This document shows, in pieces, positions 1 to 9,074 of a stretch of DNA of 64,000 nt (its first letter is position 1; every line of letters begins with the position of its first letter). Origin of the DNA: Ectopseudomonas chengduensis (GTDB lineage Bacteria; Pseudomonadota; Gammaproteobacteria; Pseudomonadales; Pseudomonadaceae). The stretch spans positions 186,001-250,000 of the forward strand of contig NZ_JACFYZ010000001.1 of NCBI RefSeq assembly GCF_015712065.1. The letters run 5' to 3'. The position numbers and the translations under genes were made by a program. The notes under the pieces were generated by a model, which was given only the letters and a program-made list of their open reading frames with translations, was not told the DNA's origin and did not search any database.

Positions 1-162
1 CGAAGACTGCTTGCGCACCTTGGTCGGGTTGATGCCCTGCTTGCGCAGTTGCGCCTTGATCAAGGCGGGGTTTTGCCCATTGATCACGCCGGAGACGACC
101 GCGCCGCGTCTGTCTTTGCCTTCCCATTTGAATGCGCTGGTTTTTAGAGCTTTTTCGGCCAT
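1..162 (-). CDS. pilC: Type IV pilus inner-membrane platform protein PilC (N-terminal fragment)
   Basis: Only the first 54 codons are inside the window; the gene continues past the left edge. The translation starts MAEKALKTSAFKWEGKDRRG and continues with the R-G-x(n)-G-x-N and A-x-L-R-K-Q-G-I-N-P-x-K-V pattern typical of PilC/GspF N-termini. PilC is the polytopic inner-membrane platform through which the PilB and PilT ATPases act. It starts 2 bases after the pilB stop, so the two are almost certainly co-transcribed, as in the pilBCD operon of other pseudomonads. Family call is by recognition of the N-terminus and of the neighbour. Confidence 0.9.
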   Translation of the reverse strand, partial: MAEKALKTSAFKWEGKDRRGAVVSGVINGQNPALIKAQLRKQGINPTKVRKQSS

Positions 163-164
163 GG

Positions 165-1868
165 TTAATCCTTGGTCACGCGGTTGACTTCCTCAAGGCT
201 GGTAACCCCTTGCATGGCCTTGAGCAAAGCGGAGGTGCGCAGGTCATTAAAGCCGTCTTTACGCATCTGCGCGGCAATATCGATGGAGTTGCCTTCTTCC
301 ATGATAATCCGCTGCAGGTTGGGCGTGTTTTTAACCACTTCATAAATACCGACGCGGCCCTTGTAACCGCCCTTGCAGCTTTCACAACCCACCGGGCCAT
401 AAATCTTGAAGGTGCCGATCTTGTCCTCGGGGAAGCCTTCAGCCAGAAGGGTTTCACGCGGTACGTTGACTTCCTTCTTGCAGCTGCTGCACAGCTTGCG
501 CGCCAGGCGCTGGGCGATGATCAGGTTGACCGAGGTAGCGATGTTGAAGGATGGCACGCCCATATTGCGCAGGCGGGTCAGGGTTTCCGCGGCGCTATTG
601 GTGTGCAGGGTCGACATCACCATATGCCCGGTCTGCGCGGCTTTGACAGCAATGGAGGCGGTATCCAGGTCGCGGATCTCACCCACCATGATGATATCCG
701 GGTCTTGACGCAGGAACGCGCGAAGCGCCTGGGTAAAGTCCATGCCCTGCTTGGGGTTGACGTTGACCTGGTTGATGCCTTCCAGGTTGATCTCCACCGG
801 GTCTTCCGCGGTGGAGATATTCACATCAGGTGTATTGAGGATGTTCAAGCCGGTATAAAGCGATACGGTTTTGCCCGAGCCGGTAGGGCCGGTAACCAGA
901 ATCATACCCTGGGGCTGCTTGAGGGCAGACATATACAGTTCTTTCTGGTCCTCTTCGTAGCCCAGTGCGTCGATGCCCATTTGCGCGCTGGTAGGGTCGA
1001 GAATTCGCATCACGATCTTCTCGCCCCACAGAGTGGGTAGGGTGTTGACGCGAAAATCGATGGCCTTGGTCTTGGATATCTTCATCTTGATCCGGCCGTC
1101 CTGCGGCTTGCGCCGTTCGGAAATATCCAGTGCAGCCATGACCTTGAGGCGGGCGGAAATTCTTGGGGCGAGCTGGATGGGGGGGCGCGCCGCTTCATGT
1201 AGAATGCCGTCGGTACGAAAACGGACGCGATAGTTCTTTTCGTAAGGTTCGAAGTGCAAGTCTGATGAGCCGCCTTTGATGGCGTCCAGCAACATCTTGT
1301 TGACGAAGCGTACTACCGGCGCATCGTCCGCATCGGCATTGCCATCATTTACCTGCTTGTCATCGTCTACCGCCTGAACATCCAAGCCCTCGAGGTCGAC
1401 ATCGGCCAGATCTTCCATGCCGCTGTTGGCTGACTCGAAGAACTTTTCGATGGCATCGCCGAGTTTGTCGTCCTCGACCAATATGGCTTCGGTATTAAGT
1501 CCGGTGCTGAACTGTACGTCAGTAACGGCTTGGTGGTTGGAAGGGTCGGAGAGGCCGACGAACAGCTTGTTGCCACGACGCCACAGCGGCAGCACGCGGT
1601 GCTGACGTACCAGTTTCTCGCTGACAAGCTCTCTGGGCTGCCCTTCTTTATCGATCGCATTGAGGTCAAAGAAAGCCACGCCGAATTGTTCGGCGGCCAG
1701 TTCGGCCAGGGCGCGGCTCTTTACCAGCTTGTTCTGCACCAGGTAAGTAACCAGCGACAGCTTGTTGCGCTGGGCCTGTAGCTGCGCCTGCTGAGCTGCT
1801 TTTTCGTCCAGCAGCTCGGCCAGTACCATCTGCTTGGCCAGGCCGGAAAGGGATACGCTTTCGTTCAT
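165..1868 (-). CDS. pilB: Type IV pilus assembly (extension) ATPase PilB
   Basis: Cytoplasmic hexameric GspE/PilB-type ATPase that powers pilin polymerisation. The 567-residue protein has the N-terminal MshEN-like region, a Walker A (GPTGSGKT), a Walker B-type stretch (DIIMVGEIRD), the His-box region (TGHMVMSTLHTNSA) and the paired Cys motifs LCSSC and GCESC of the PilB zinc site. I chose the ATG at 1868 (MNESVSLSG) rather than an in-frame ATG 18 bases upstream because a GGAG lies at the right distance before it and the protein then starts like other PilB sequences. It is divergent from pilA, the standard Pseudomonas arrangement, and is followed by pilC. Confidence 0.96.
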   Translation of the reverse strand: MNESVSLSGLAKQMVLAELLDEKAAQQAQLQAQRNKLSLVTYLVQNKLVKSRALAELAAEQFGVAFFDLNAIDKEGQPRELVSEKLVRQHRVLPLWRRGNKLFVGLSDPSNHQAVTDVQFSTGLNTEAILVEDDKLGDAIEKFFESANSGMEDLADVDLEGLDVQAVDDDKQVNDGNADADDAPVVRFVNKMLLDAIKGGSSDLHFEPYEKNYRVRFRTDGILHEAARPPIQLAPRISARLKVMAALDISERRKPQDGRIKMKISKTKAIDFRVNTLPTLWGEKIVMRILDPTSAQMGIDALGYEEDQKELYMSALKQPQGMILVTGPTGSGKTVSLYTGLNILNTPDVNISTAEDPVEINLEGINQVNVNPKQGMDFTQALRAFLRQDPDIIMVGEIRDLDTASIAVKAAQTGHMVMSTLHTNSAAETLTRLRNMGVPSFNIATSVNLIIAQRLARKLCSSCKKEVNVPRETLLAEGFPEDKIGTFKIYGPVGCESCKGGYKGRVGIYEVVKNTPNLQRIIMEEGNSIDIAAQMRKDGFNDLRTSALLKAMQGVTSLEEVNRVTKD

Positions 1869-2027
1869 TGGGGGCTCCACACACAATGCCTGCCTTATAG
1901 CTTAGTTGCTGGCGCCTGCCAAACCACGCTTTGCCAGGTGACGAAAAAGGTCAGTTAGTGTCCGTCGGCGGTGTTGCAGTGTGCGACGGCCTGGTCGAAT
2001 AGCCCCATTTGGCATGCTTGCTGAAGT

Positions 2028-2043
2028 TGGCACGCCGGCTGCA
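2028..2043 (+). promoter_or_regulatory. Sigma-54 (-24/-12) promoter of pilA
   Basis: TGGCACG-CCGG-CTGCA matches the RpoN consensus TGGCACG-N4-TTGCA at all but one conserved position, with correct GG/GC spacing. It lies 50 bases before the pilA start codon. In P. aeruginosa pilA transcription is RpoN-dependent and activated by PilR from upstream sites; short GTGTC-like motifs at 1957-1980 could be PilR half-sites, but that part is weak. Confidence 0.85.
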
Positions 2044-2092
2044 TTGTCGTGCTCAGGTCGCTGGACCTGTCCATTTCTAGGAGAGTTAACGA

Positions 2093-2515
2093 ATGAAAGC
2101 TCAAATGCAGAAGGGTTTTACCCTGATCGAACTGATGATCGTGGTTGCGATCATCGGTATTCTGGCCGCCATCGCCCTGCCGGCTTATCAGGATTATGTG
2201 GCCAAATCCCAGGTAACTGCTGGTCTGGCCGACATCCGTGGTGGTGTGACTGCCTATGAAGAGGGCATTCAGTCTGGCAGCACTGGCGGTACCCTCGACG
2301 CAGCGCGCATCGGTCTTCAAGCATCCACAGCCCGTTGCAGTGCAATCACTGTTGGCAACTGGACCGCAACTGGCGCCAGCATTCAATGTACTCTGACAGG
2401 CAACCCGAAAGTTCAGGGCCAAACTGTAACGCTTAACCGTAACGCCTCCGGCTCTTGGATTTGCAATGCCAGCACCGGTATTGAAGACAAGTACAAGCCA
2501 GTTGGTTGCAACTAA
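2093..2515 (+). CDS. pilA: Type IV major pilin PilA (first of two tandem copies)
   Basis: Pilus subunit, 140 residues. The leader MKAQMQKG ends in the Gly cut by PilD; the mature chain begins [20 protein letters not shown], the hydrophobic assembly helix with Glu5. Four Cys in the second half (RCSA, IQCT, WICN, VGCN) can form two disulfides; the last bounds the C-terminal loop. AGGAGAG at 2079-2085 is the ribosome site and a sigma-54 promoter lies upstream. The middle region is rich in Ser and Thr, so O-glycosylation is possible, but no site can be assigned from sequence. A factor-independent terminator follows, so this copy is probably expressed alone and strongly. Confidence 0.95.
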   Translation: MKAQMQKGFTLIELMIVVAIIGILAAIALPAYQDYVAKSQVTAGLADIRGGVTAYEEGIQSGSTGGTLDAARIGLQASTARCSAITVGNWTATGASIQCTLTGNPKVQGQTVTLNRNASGSWICNASTGIEDKYKPVGCN

Positions 2516-2542
2516 TCGCTTCAGCGGTTAATCGGCTAAAGG

Positions 2543-2570
2543 CAAACCCCGCTGCGGCGGGGTTTGTTTT
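2543..2570 (+). terminator. Intrinsic terminator after the first pilin gene
   Basis: Perfect 10-bp stem (CAAACCCCGC paired with GCGGGGTTTG), loop TGCG, then TTTT. It separates the two pilin genes, so the second needs read-through or its own promoter. Confidence 0.9.
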
Positions 2571-2622
2571 GCCTGACTACACCGTAGGAACCAGTCATAA
2601 CAATCCTATACAGGTATCTGCG

Positions 2623-3039
2623 ATGAAACACGTACGCGGTTTCACTCTGATCGAGCTGATGATTGTGGTGGCCATCATCGGTATTCTGGCGGCCATTGCC
2701 TTGCCGGCCTATCAAAATTACGTAGCCAAGTCCCAGTTGGCTGCTGGCCTGTCGGATATTGCCGGTGGCCGTACCTCTTACGAGTCGTTAGTGGTTACCG
2801 ACAACATCGCCAGTTTTAACCTGAGCGACATTGGCTTGGCCGCCGATACGCCGCGCTGCGCCATCAGCATGACCTATAACAGCGCTGACGGCACCGGCGA
2901 CATCACTTGCCAGGTCAAAGGCAATCCGGTGGTGAACAGCAAAACGATTCAGCTGGTGCGGTCCAGCTCCGGCGCTTGGACATGCCAGGTGGATGCAACT
3001 ATCCCCGCGCTGTATCACCCCAGCGGCTGCGCTCATTAA
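2623..3039 (+). CDS. Type IV pilin, second tandem copy
   Basis: A 138-residue type IVa prepilin starting at the ATG at 2623 (MKHVRG leader, then [20 protein letters not shown]). It shares the N-terminal helix and flanking region (ALPAYQ-YVAKSQ) with the upstream pilin but diverges after about residue 45. Four Cys are kept (PRCA, ITCQ, WTCQ, SGCAH). Two tandem pilin genes are known from P. stutzeri (pilAI and pilAII), where the second copy lowers natural transformation; whether this copy is that orthologue or a minor/alternative subunit cannot be told here. No good sigma-54 site was found in the 107-base gap, so expression is probably lower than that of the first copy. Confidence 0.9.
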   Translation: MKHVRGFTLIELMIVVAIIGILAAIALPAYQNYVAKSQLAAGLSDIAGGRTSYESLVVTDNIASFNLSDIGLAADTPRCAISMTYNSADGTGDITCQVKGNPVVNSKTIQLVRSSSGAWTCQVDATIPALYHPSGCAH

Positions 3040-3211
3040 ATATGAGGCTATGTCTGTTGAGTGGTGCACCTTCTTAGCTGTCCGCTGCGGTGCGAAGCGA
3101 TAGTGGCAATACTGTAATATAGACGTTGCCCACTCCACTGCCCACAAGGGCACGATGCCTACAAGTGCATCAACAGCTAACGCAGACAGAGCCAGAAATT
3201 AAGGATTACCC

Positions 3212-5125
3212 ATGTTCACCCCTCGCCCTGTCCCCAGATTTTTTCTGCCGCTGGCGCTGTTTATCGTGGCGCTGGCTGCATTCTGGCCGGGGGTATACGG
3301 CGGTTTTCTGTTTGACGATTATCACAACATCGTCACCAACGCCTTTGTACAAATAAAGGAACTCAGCGCTACCAGTTTGTGGAAAGCCTCCAAAGGTTAC
3401 TCCGATAACACGCGCCAGTTGGCCATGGTCAGCTTTGCACTGAATGCTTATTGGGCTGGCATTCACCCTTGGGCCTATAAAGTCACTGGCCTGCTTGTGC
3501 ATGCCGTCAATGCGGTATTGGTGTATTGGCTGGCGCTGCGTCTGCTGGCTTTTAGCTCACATATTCAAGCCGGGCACCGGCCAATGGCAGCGTTGGCGTT
3601 GGCGATGGTCTGGGCGCTGCACCCGATTCAGGTGTCCTCGGCCTTGTATGTAGTGCAGCGTATGGAAACCCTGTGCTTCACCTTTTTGTTTATTGCCCTG
3701 TTGCTGTATTTGCGCATACGCAATCAACAAATCACTGGCGAGCCAGTCAATCAATGGCTTTGGTCGGGGCTGGTGCTCAGTTTTGTGCTGGCGGCTCTGT
3801 TCAAGGAGAGCGCGGTTTTACTGCCCTTGTTCTGTCTGGCGCTGGAAGCAACAGTGCTGGGCTTTGCCGGCAGTAGCGGCCAGCGCCGCTTCTGGCGTAT
3901 CAGCTATGGTGCAGGCTCTGCTTTGGCGCTGTTGGCTTTTGTTTTTTGGGCAGTACCGCATTACTCCAGTCTGGAGCCCTACGGCGGGCGTGACTTTAAT
4001 ACTGTTGAGCGTCTGCTGACTCAAGGGCGCGTACTTTGGCTGTACATGCAGCAAATGCTGCTGCCACTGCCGAAAACCATTTACTTCTACTACGACGATA
4101 TGGCCGTATCTCGTGGTTGGTTGCAACCGCTGACTACCCTGCCAGCTATTGTGGGCCTGGTATTGCTATTTGCTCTGGCTGTTTACTGGCGTAAGCGTTT
4201 TACGCTCGCAGCACTGGGCATTCTCTGGTTTTTTGCCGCGCACTTTATTACCAGCAACGTAATCGGGCTGGAAATGGTGTTTGAGCACCGCAACTACTTT
4301 GCTCTGCTGGGCATTTTGCTGTTGGTGGTTGAACTGGTTAGTCGCTTGCCGGTGCGTGATGGCCCAGCCATTAAATATGTGGGTGTGGCAGTGCTGGTGC
4401 TAGGTGTGGGTTTTTTGGGCGCAGTGCGTGCTGCCACCTGGGGCAATCCTATTTTGCTAGCCACCGATATGACCTCGAAAAACCCCAATTCGGCAAGGGC
4501 GGCAATGGATATGGGGGTAGCTTATTTTGAGCTATCTGATGGTGATGCAAATTCACCTTTCTACCACTTCGCGGCTCGACAATTTGAAAGGGCTTCGGCA
4601 TTACAAGGTGCTAGCACCTTGCCAGATGTAAATCTGATCCTGATGAACGGCGCTGCCGGGTTTCCCGATGATCTTGTAGATATTGAGGCCGTCTGGCAGC
4701 GCTATTTGCAGCGTTTGCGGGCTCTCCACCTGAGTGTTGAAACCCGTGATTCGGTCTGGTCTTTGCTGCAGCAGCGGCTTAATGCGCGTGATATTGACGA
4801 TGACAGGCTGCAACAGGCCATGGCAATCATTATTGAGCGCCAAGAACAGCCGGACTACCGCCACGCCATGATGGCTGATTACTTGCTCATGCACCTGGGG
4901 CAGCAAGAGCAGGCCGAAGCGCATTACCGTTTGGCTATTAGCAAGGCGCGAGAAGGTGGCAACCAACAACTGATTGAACGCATCGCCGCTGAACTGGCTG
5001 CATCCGGCTATCCCAAACTGGCTAGCGAACTCACCGGACTAACCATGGCGCCCGAAAATATTTTTCTCAATAGATTGAAACCGGACAGCACGCTGTTGCA
5101 ACAACTCAATCAGGGGGGCAACTGA
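3212..5125 (+). CDS. GT-C fold membrane glycosyltransferase, likely pilin glycosyltransferase (TfpW/TMTC-like)
   Basis: A 637-residue polytopic protein. After the first transmembrane segment the first outer loop holds FLFDDYHNI (Asp35-Asp36), the acidic pair expected of GT-C enzymes that use polyprenyl-phosphate sugars; about ten more hydrophobic segments follow to residue ~400. Residues ~420-637 are soluble, alpha-helical and TPR-like (for example the YRLAISKAREGG region), the layout of TMTC-type O-glycosyltransferases. Directly downstream of the pilin genes and overlapping the next GT2 gene by one base, it is best read as the enzyme that moves a lipid-linked sugar onto pilin, as TfpW does in some P. 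aeruginosa strains. Family assignment is good; acceptor and sugar are inference. Confidence 0.72.
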   Translation: MFTPRPVPRFFLPLALFIVALAAFWPGVYGGFLFDDYHNIVTNAFVQIKELSATSLWKASKGYSDNTRQLAMVSFALNAYWAGIHPWAYKVTGLLVHAVNAVLVYWLALRLLAFSSHIQAGHRPMAALALAMVWALHPIQVSSALYVVQRMETLCFTFLFIALLLYLRIRNQQITGEPVNQWLWSGLVLSFVLAALFKESAVLLPLFCLALEATVLGFAGSSGQRRFWRISYGAGSALALLAFVFWAVPHYSSLEPYGGRDFNTVERLLTQGRVLWLYMQQMLLPLPKTIYFYYDDMAVSRGWLQPLTTLPAIVGLVLLFALAVYWRKRFTLAALGILWFFAAHFITSNVIGLEMVFEHRNYFALLGILLLVVELVSRLPVRDGPAIKYVGVAVLVLGVGFLGAVRAATWGNPILLATDMTSKNPNSARAAMDMGVAYFELSDGDANSPFYHFAARQFERASALQGASTLPDVNLILMNGAAGFPDDLVDIEAVWQRYLQRLRALHLSVETRDSVWSLLQQRLNARDIDDDRLQQAMAIIIERQEQPDYRHAMMADYLLMHLGQQEQAEAHYRLAISKAREGGNQQLIERIAAELAASGYPKLASELTGLTMAPENIFLNRLKPDSTLLQQLNQGGN

Positions 5126-5979
5126 TGCAGGGTATATCCATCATCCTACCCGCCAAAAATGAATCCGCTGCCATCGGCGCAACCGTCAGCAGTATTCGCC
5201 AGCACTATCCGGATGCTGAATTGATCGTAGTCAATGATGGCTCCACTGATAACACTGCAGCGGTCGCCGAAGAGGCGGGAGCCAGAGTGATTCATCACCC
5301 TTACAGCAAAGGCAATGGCGCGGCGATCAAAAGTGGCGCTAGGGCGGCGCGGGGTGAGATTCTGGTGTTCATGGACGCCGACGGCCAGCATGATCCTGCG
5401 GACATTTCCCGGTTGCTTGCAAAACTGGAGCAGGGGCATGACATGGTGGTGGGGGCCCGTCAGAAAGGTTCGCAAGCCAGTATGGGGCGCGGACTTGCCA
5501 ATGGCTTGTATAACCGTCTGGCCAGTTGGATGACGGGGCACAGAGTGGATGATCTTACCTCTGGTTTTCGCGCTGTGCGTGCGGATAAATTCCGCGAATT
5601 TCTCTATTTGTTACCTAACGGCTTCTCCTATCCCACCACCAGTACCATGGCGTTCTTCCGAGCCGGTTATTCCGTTGCTTATGTACCAATTCATGCGGCC
5701 AAACGTATCGGTAAAAGCCACATCCGCCTGCTGCACGATGGTGCGCGCTTTTTATTGATCATCTTCAAAATTGGCACATTATTTTCGCCCCTGAAGATAT
5801 TTGCTCCGGTGGCCTTGATCATGTTCATGCTGGCCTCCGGTTGGTATAGCTATACGCTGTACAGCTATGGTCGCTTCACCAATATGAGTGCCTTGCTTTA
5901 TAGCGGAGCGGTGATGGTGTTCTTGATGGGACTGATTTCCGAGCAGATCACGGCGTTGATGTATAAGGGCAGGGATTGA
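5125..5979 (+). CDS. GT2 family glycosyltransferase, polyprenyl-phosphate sugar synthase type
   Basis: A 284-residue DPM1/ArnC-like enzyme. The GT-A fold starts ISIILPAKNESAAIG; VVNDGSTDNT and the DxD motif in FMDADGQHDP (Asp84, Asp86) bind the nucleotide sugar, and DDLTSGFRAV fits the acceptor-loop region. Two hydrophobic segments near residues 215-280 anchor it in the membrane. The start overlaps the preceding stop (TGATG), so the two are translationally coupled. The expected reaction is NDP-sugar plus undecaprenyl phosphate to a lipid-linked monosaccharide, which the GT-C partner would use in the periplasm. The sugar is unknown. Confidence 0.82.
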   Translation: MQGISIILPAKNESAAIGATVSSIRQHYPDAELIVVNDGSTDNTAAVAEEAGARVIHHPYSKGNGAAIKSGARAARGEILVFMDADGQHDPADISRLLAKLEQGHDMVVGARQKGSQASMGRGLANGLYNRLASWMTGHRVDDLTSGFRAVRADKFREFLYLLPNGFSYPTTSTMAFFRAGYSVAYVPIHAAKRIGKSHIRLLHDGARFLLIIFKIGTLFSPLKIFAPVALIMFMLASGWYSYTLYSYGRFTNMSALLYSGAVMVFLMGLISEQITALMYKGRD

Positions 5980-6128
5980 TTTCGCCATGCGAGCTGAAAG
6001 CGCTGTTCAGTATCCAAAAATCACCCAGAGAACTATCGAACGTTGGCAAGAAGGCCCGCGGAGTACGGGTTAATGGAATTCACTCGCGTGCCCAAGGCGG
6101 GCTGCTACTTCACAATAGAACGCTAGCC

Positions 6129-7367
6129 ATGCTCAAAGGCCCTATTACCCTTGGCACTATCCGCACCAGTTTTGTATTGGGGTTGCGTCTGATCGTGCAG
6201 GCAGGGACGCTGTTTCTCCTGGCAGCGGTCCTTGGACCAGAGGGGTTCGGGCTCTACGCAGGGCTTGGCGCCATGGCTGTGCTCCTGGGAACACTGGCTA
6301 ACTTTGGGACGCATTTGACGTTGTTGCGGGATGTCTCTCGTGCCTCTCCTGACGTGGATGCGACCCTGCGTCTTGCATTAGGTACCACGGCTTTCTGTGG
6401 GTCAGTCCTACTACTCATCTATATTGTGCTTTCACAGGTTTTGTTGCCGTTACCCAGTGATGCGCATTGGATCGTTCTGTGCCTTGGGATTGCTGAAGTG
6501 GTCCTTCAACCATTTTTGGTCGTTGCTGCGATGGAGCGCCACGGTCGAGGGCGAGTTGCGCGCTCACAGGTTTTACTGGTTCAGCCACTACTGCTGCGCT
6601 TGCTTGTGATCCTGCTAATTGTCGGGCTAGCTCCGGAGCACCCGTTGAGCTGGTATGCCCTGGGCCATTTGTGTGCCGCCACGCTGCCGCTTGGTTATGT
6701 GGTTTGGTCGGCTGCGCCAGATACATGGTGCAAGCCTTTGCGATGGCGGGTCGCGCGGCGCTCGGATTGGAGGGGGCTCGCAGGGTATGCCGTGATGAAT
6801 GCTAGCGCGAACGGGGTAGCGGAGCTTGACAAAATGTTGGCCGCACGCCTCCTGCCGTTTGGTGCAGCAGGTGTGTACTCCGCTGCTTCCAGAGTCGTTG
6901 GCTCACTTGTTCTTCCTGTAATGGCAATGATACTTGCAGCAATGCCCCGCCTGTTTCGCGATGGAACGGCTGCCGGTAAAACTCTTCATTATTGGTTATT
7001 CGTTATTGCAGCCATATATGGCCTTTTAGCCGCGGCTGCCATGGTGCTTGCTGCCCCGTGGATCGAATCCCTGTTGGGGGGCGCATATGTTGGTGTCAGT
7101 GCGCTCATCCAGCTGCTGGCCTTTGCCGTTCCAGCAGTAAGCTTGCGTGCAGCCGCAACGAACATACTCACTACACTTGAGCGACCATGGCTGCGGATTT
7201 GTCTGGAGTTGATTGGTTGGTTGGTGATTATCGCACTGGCGCTTGTTTTTTTTCGCTCTCACGGAAGCGCGGGGCTGGCGTTATCTATCATCTGTGCTGA
7301 ATGGCTTCTTGCGGTCGGCTCAGTCGTACTAGTAAGCATGATCACAGACTCATCGCAAAGAACATAG
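6129..7367 (+). CDS. Oligosaccharide flippase (Wzx/MATE-like polysaccharide export protein)
   Basis: A 412-residue, very hydrophobic protein with about twelve predicted membrane segments, beginning MLKGPITLGTIRTSF and followed by the conserved GPEGFGLYAGLGAMA region seen in Wzx-type flippases. Wzx proteins move lipid-linked glycan units across the inner membrane. An in-frame ATG exists at 5976, but the added 51 residues are polar and unlike the family, so the ATG at 6129 is preferred. It begins an AT-richer operon of five genes with short gaps or overlaps. No Wzy polymerase is recognised beside it, so the exported unit may be short or completed elsewhere. Confidence 0.8.
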   Translation: MLKGPITLGTIRTSFVLGLRLIVQAGTLFLLAAVLGPEGFGLYAGLGAMAVLLGTLANFGTHLTLLRDVSRASPDVDATLRLALGTTAFCGSVLLLIYIVLSQVLLPLPSDAHWIVLCLGIAEVVLQPFLVVAAMERHGRGRVARSQVLLVQPLLLRLLVILLIVGLAPEHPLSWYALGHLCAATLPLGYVVWSAAPDTWCKPLRWRVARRSDWRGLAGYAVMNASANGVAELDKMLAARLLPFGAAGVYSAASRVVGSLVLPVMAMILAAMPRLFRDGTAAGKTLHYWLFVIAAIYGLLAAAAMVLAAPWIESLLGGAYVGVSALIQLLAFAVPAVSLRAAATNILTTLERPWLRICLELIGWLVIIALALVFFRSHGSAGLALSIICAEWLLAVGSVVLVSMITDSSQRT

Positions 7368-7383
7368 ACGGAGCCACGCCGAA

Positions 7384-8175
7384 ATGACCGATGTCTCAAC
7401 GCCTCGTCAATCGCATCTGACCTTTCTCGAGGCTGTTCGAGCTTACGAATTGGAAATCGCAAGGAAGTACTTGCCGGCGAGCATGGCGCAGGGTGTTTCG
7501 TGTCGTCTGCTGGAAGTAGGGGCGGGGACGGGCGTTCAGGCACTACGCTTATCGGAACTTGGCTATACGGTTTCGGCGTTGGAAGTTAAAGATAGTAGTT
7601 ATCGTAGCGTGCGATGTTTCGATATCGTGGAATATGATGGTGTGAATATTCCTCTTCTGGACCAATCACACGACGTTGTATTTAGCTCTAATGTTCTTGA
7701 ACACATCGTGCAGTTGGATGAAGTGCTCAGGGAAACACATCGAGTACTTTCGGATGATGGAGTATGTGTCCATCTGGTGCCCACATCATCGTGCAGGGCA
7801 TGGACCTTGGTCGCTCATTACGTCTGGCTAACCAGGCGAGTAATGCGCAAGTTACTGACTGTTAGGCGGACCGCTACCGAGGCTGGGGACGTTCCGCGTA
7901 TGCCGGCTACTGCTGGCGCGTGGTTGTGGACGTTGTTCCCATCGAGGCATGGGGAAAGGGGGAATACAGTTACCGAGATTTATTATTATTCCCGATTTTT
8001 CTGGTGCAAAAAATTTGAACAAAACAACTTTCAGGTGCTTCATGTTGACTCTAATCATCTTTTCTACACGATGGCCAATGCACTTGGCTCAAATTTGAGT
8101 ATTAAAAAAAGATGTTTTCTGGCAAGGTTTCTTGGAAGTGCTTGTCATATTTATGTGCTAAGAAAGAAGATCTAA
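7384..8175 (+). CDS. Class I SAM-dependent methyltransferase (Methyltransf_11 type)
   Basis: 263 residues. LLEVGAGTGVQALRLSELGY is motif I of the Rossmann-fold SAM pocket, VSALEVKD ends beta-2 with an acidic residue, and DVVFSSNVLEHIVQLDEVL matches the post-motif region of UbiE/COQ5-like enzymes. It sits 16 bases after the flippase gene, with GGAG before the ATG, and 2 bases before an FkbM methyltransferase. In such clusters these enzymes methylate glycans or lipid-linked intermediates, but the acceptor cannot be read from sequence. GC content is visibly below the flanking core genes. Confidence 0.82.
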   Translation: MTDVSTPRQSHLTFLEAVRAYELEIARKYLPASMAQGVSCRLLEVGAGTGVQALRLSELGYTVSALEVKDSSYRSVRCFDIVEYDGVNIPLLDQSHDVVFSSNVLEHIVQLDEVLRETHRVLSDDGVCVHLVPTSSCRAWTLVAHYVWLTRRVMRKLLTVRRTATEAGDVPRMPATAGAWLWTLFPSRHGERGNTVTEIYYYSRFFWCKKFEQNNFQVLHVDSNHLFYTMANALGSNLSIKKRCFLARFLGSACHIYVLRKKI

Positions 8176-8177
8176 AA

Positions 8178-9074
8178 ATGACGGGCGATTCTCTCGTTTC
8201 ATATATGCTCAAGGCTCTGCGGAGTCTTGGCAATACAACCTCCCTTGGTGGGCGGTTACGCTTACCTCAGTCTATTCTCCGGCGTGTATTTCGCTTGGTA
8301 AAACACGAGATTACGGTGCCTGATTTTGATGGGGCGTACCGTGTGCGGTTACGTCTCTCTGAGCACATGCAGCGGCGGATCTTCTGGATGGGTTATTACA
8401 GTGCTGATATTGTTGCACTTCTGAAGACGGTACTGAGACCCGGTATGGTCGTTATCGATGTAGGCGCGAATATCGGTGAGATCACCCTGGTTGCCGCCCG
8501 ACGCGTTGGTGACTCGGGAAGAGTGATCGCGGTTGAGCCTGTTAATGTCATTGCAGATAGACTTTCCGAGCACGTTCGGATTAATGACCTGAGCCAGGTA
8601 ACCATCGTAAGAGAGGCATTAGGGAGCGCCGGGCAAGATCAGGTGCCCATCTATGCGTCTTGTGGGCAAGATGTTTCTGATGAGCATCAAGGCTTGGCCA
8701 GTTTGTATGGCGAGAGCGAAGGTCACGAGCCAATCGAGCTTGTTAGTATTACTACGCTGGATGATATGGCGGCCTCTCTTCACTTGGCGCGAGTTGACTT
8801 GATAAAGATCGACATAGAGGGTGGCGAGCTTGCATGCCTGCAGGGGGCAGAGGCTGTGTTACGTCGCTTTCGGCCCATGCTGATTGTGGAAGTCCAGGAG
8901 TTCTCTGCTCGCCAGGCGGGCTGGAATGTGAAAGAGCTCTTCCAGTATCTCCGTGGCTTTGGATATGAGTTCTTTAAGGTCGGCCCGAAAGGGCGCCTGA
9001 ATTTGTTGGACCTGAACTCGTTGACTGACTTTCAAAATGTGCTCTGTAGGGTTCGAGAGGGGCTAGGTGAGTAA
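8178..9074 (+). CDS. FkbM family methyltransferase
   Basis: A 298-residue SAM-dependent O-methyltransferase. VIDVGANIGEITLVAARRVG is the SAM motif, VIAVEPVN the second beta strand, and the FkbM signature DLIKIDIEGGELACLQGA follows near residue 215. The start ATG at 8178 lies 2 bases after the previous stop; an upstream in-frame ATG inside the previous gene is less likely. FkbM enzymes in polysaccharide clusters methylate sugar hydroxyls; that role is inferred from context. The end overlaps the next gene by 8 bases. Confidence 0.85.
   Translation: MTGDSLVSYMLKALRSLGNTTSLGGRLRLPQSILRRVFRLVKHEITVPDFDGAYRVRLRLSEHMQRRIFWMGYYSADIVALLKTVLRPGMVVIDVGANIGEITLVAARRVGDSGRVIAVEPVNVIADRLSEHVRINDLSQVTIVREALGSAGQDQVPIYASCGQDVSDEHQGLASLYGESEGHEPIELVSITTLDDMAASLHLARVDLIKIDIEGGELACLQGAEAVLRRFRPMLIVEVQEFSARQAGWNVKELFQYLRGFGYEFFKVGPKGRLNLLDLNSLTDFQNVLCRVREGLGE

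Noticed and set aside
5980..6128. N-terminal extension of the flippase or a small separate gene
   Set aside because: The 150 bases encode polar sequence without a ribosome site in any frame; treated as intergenic.
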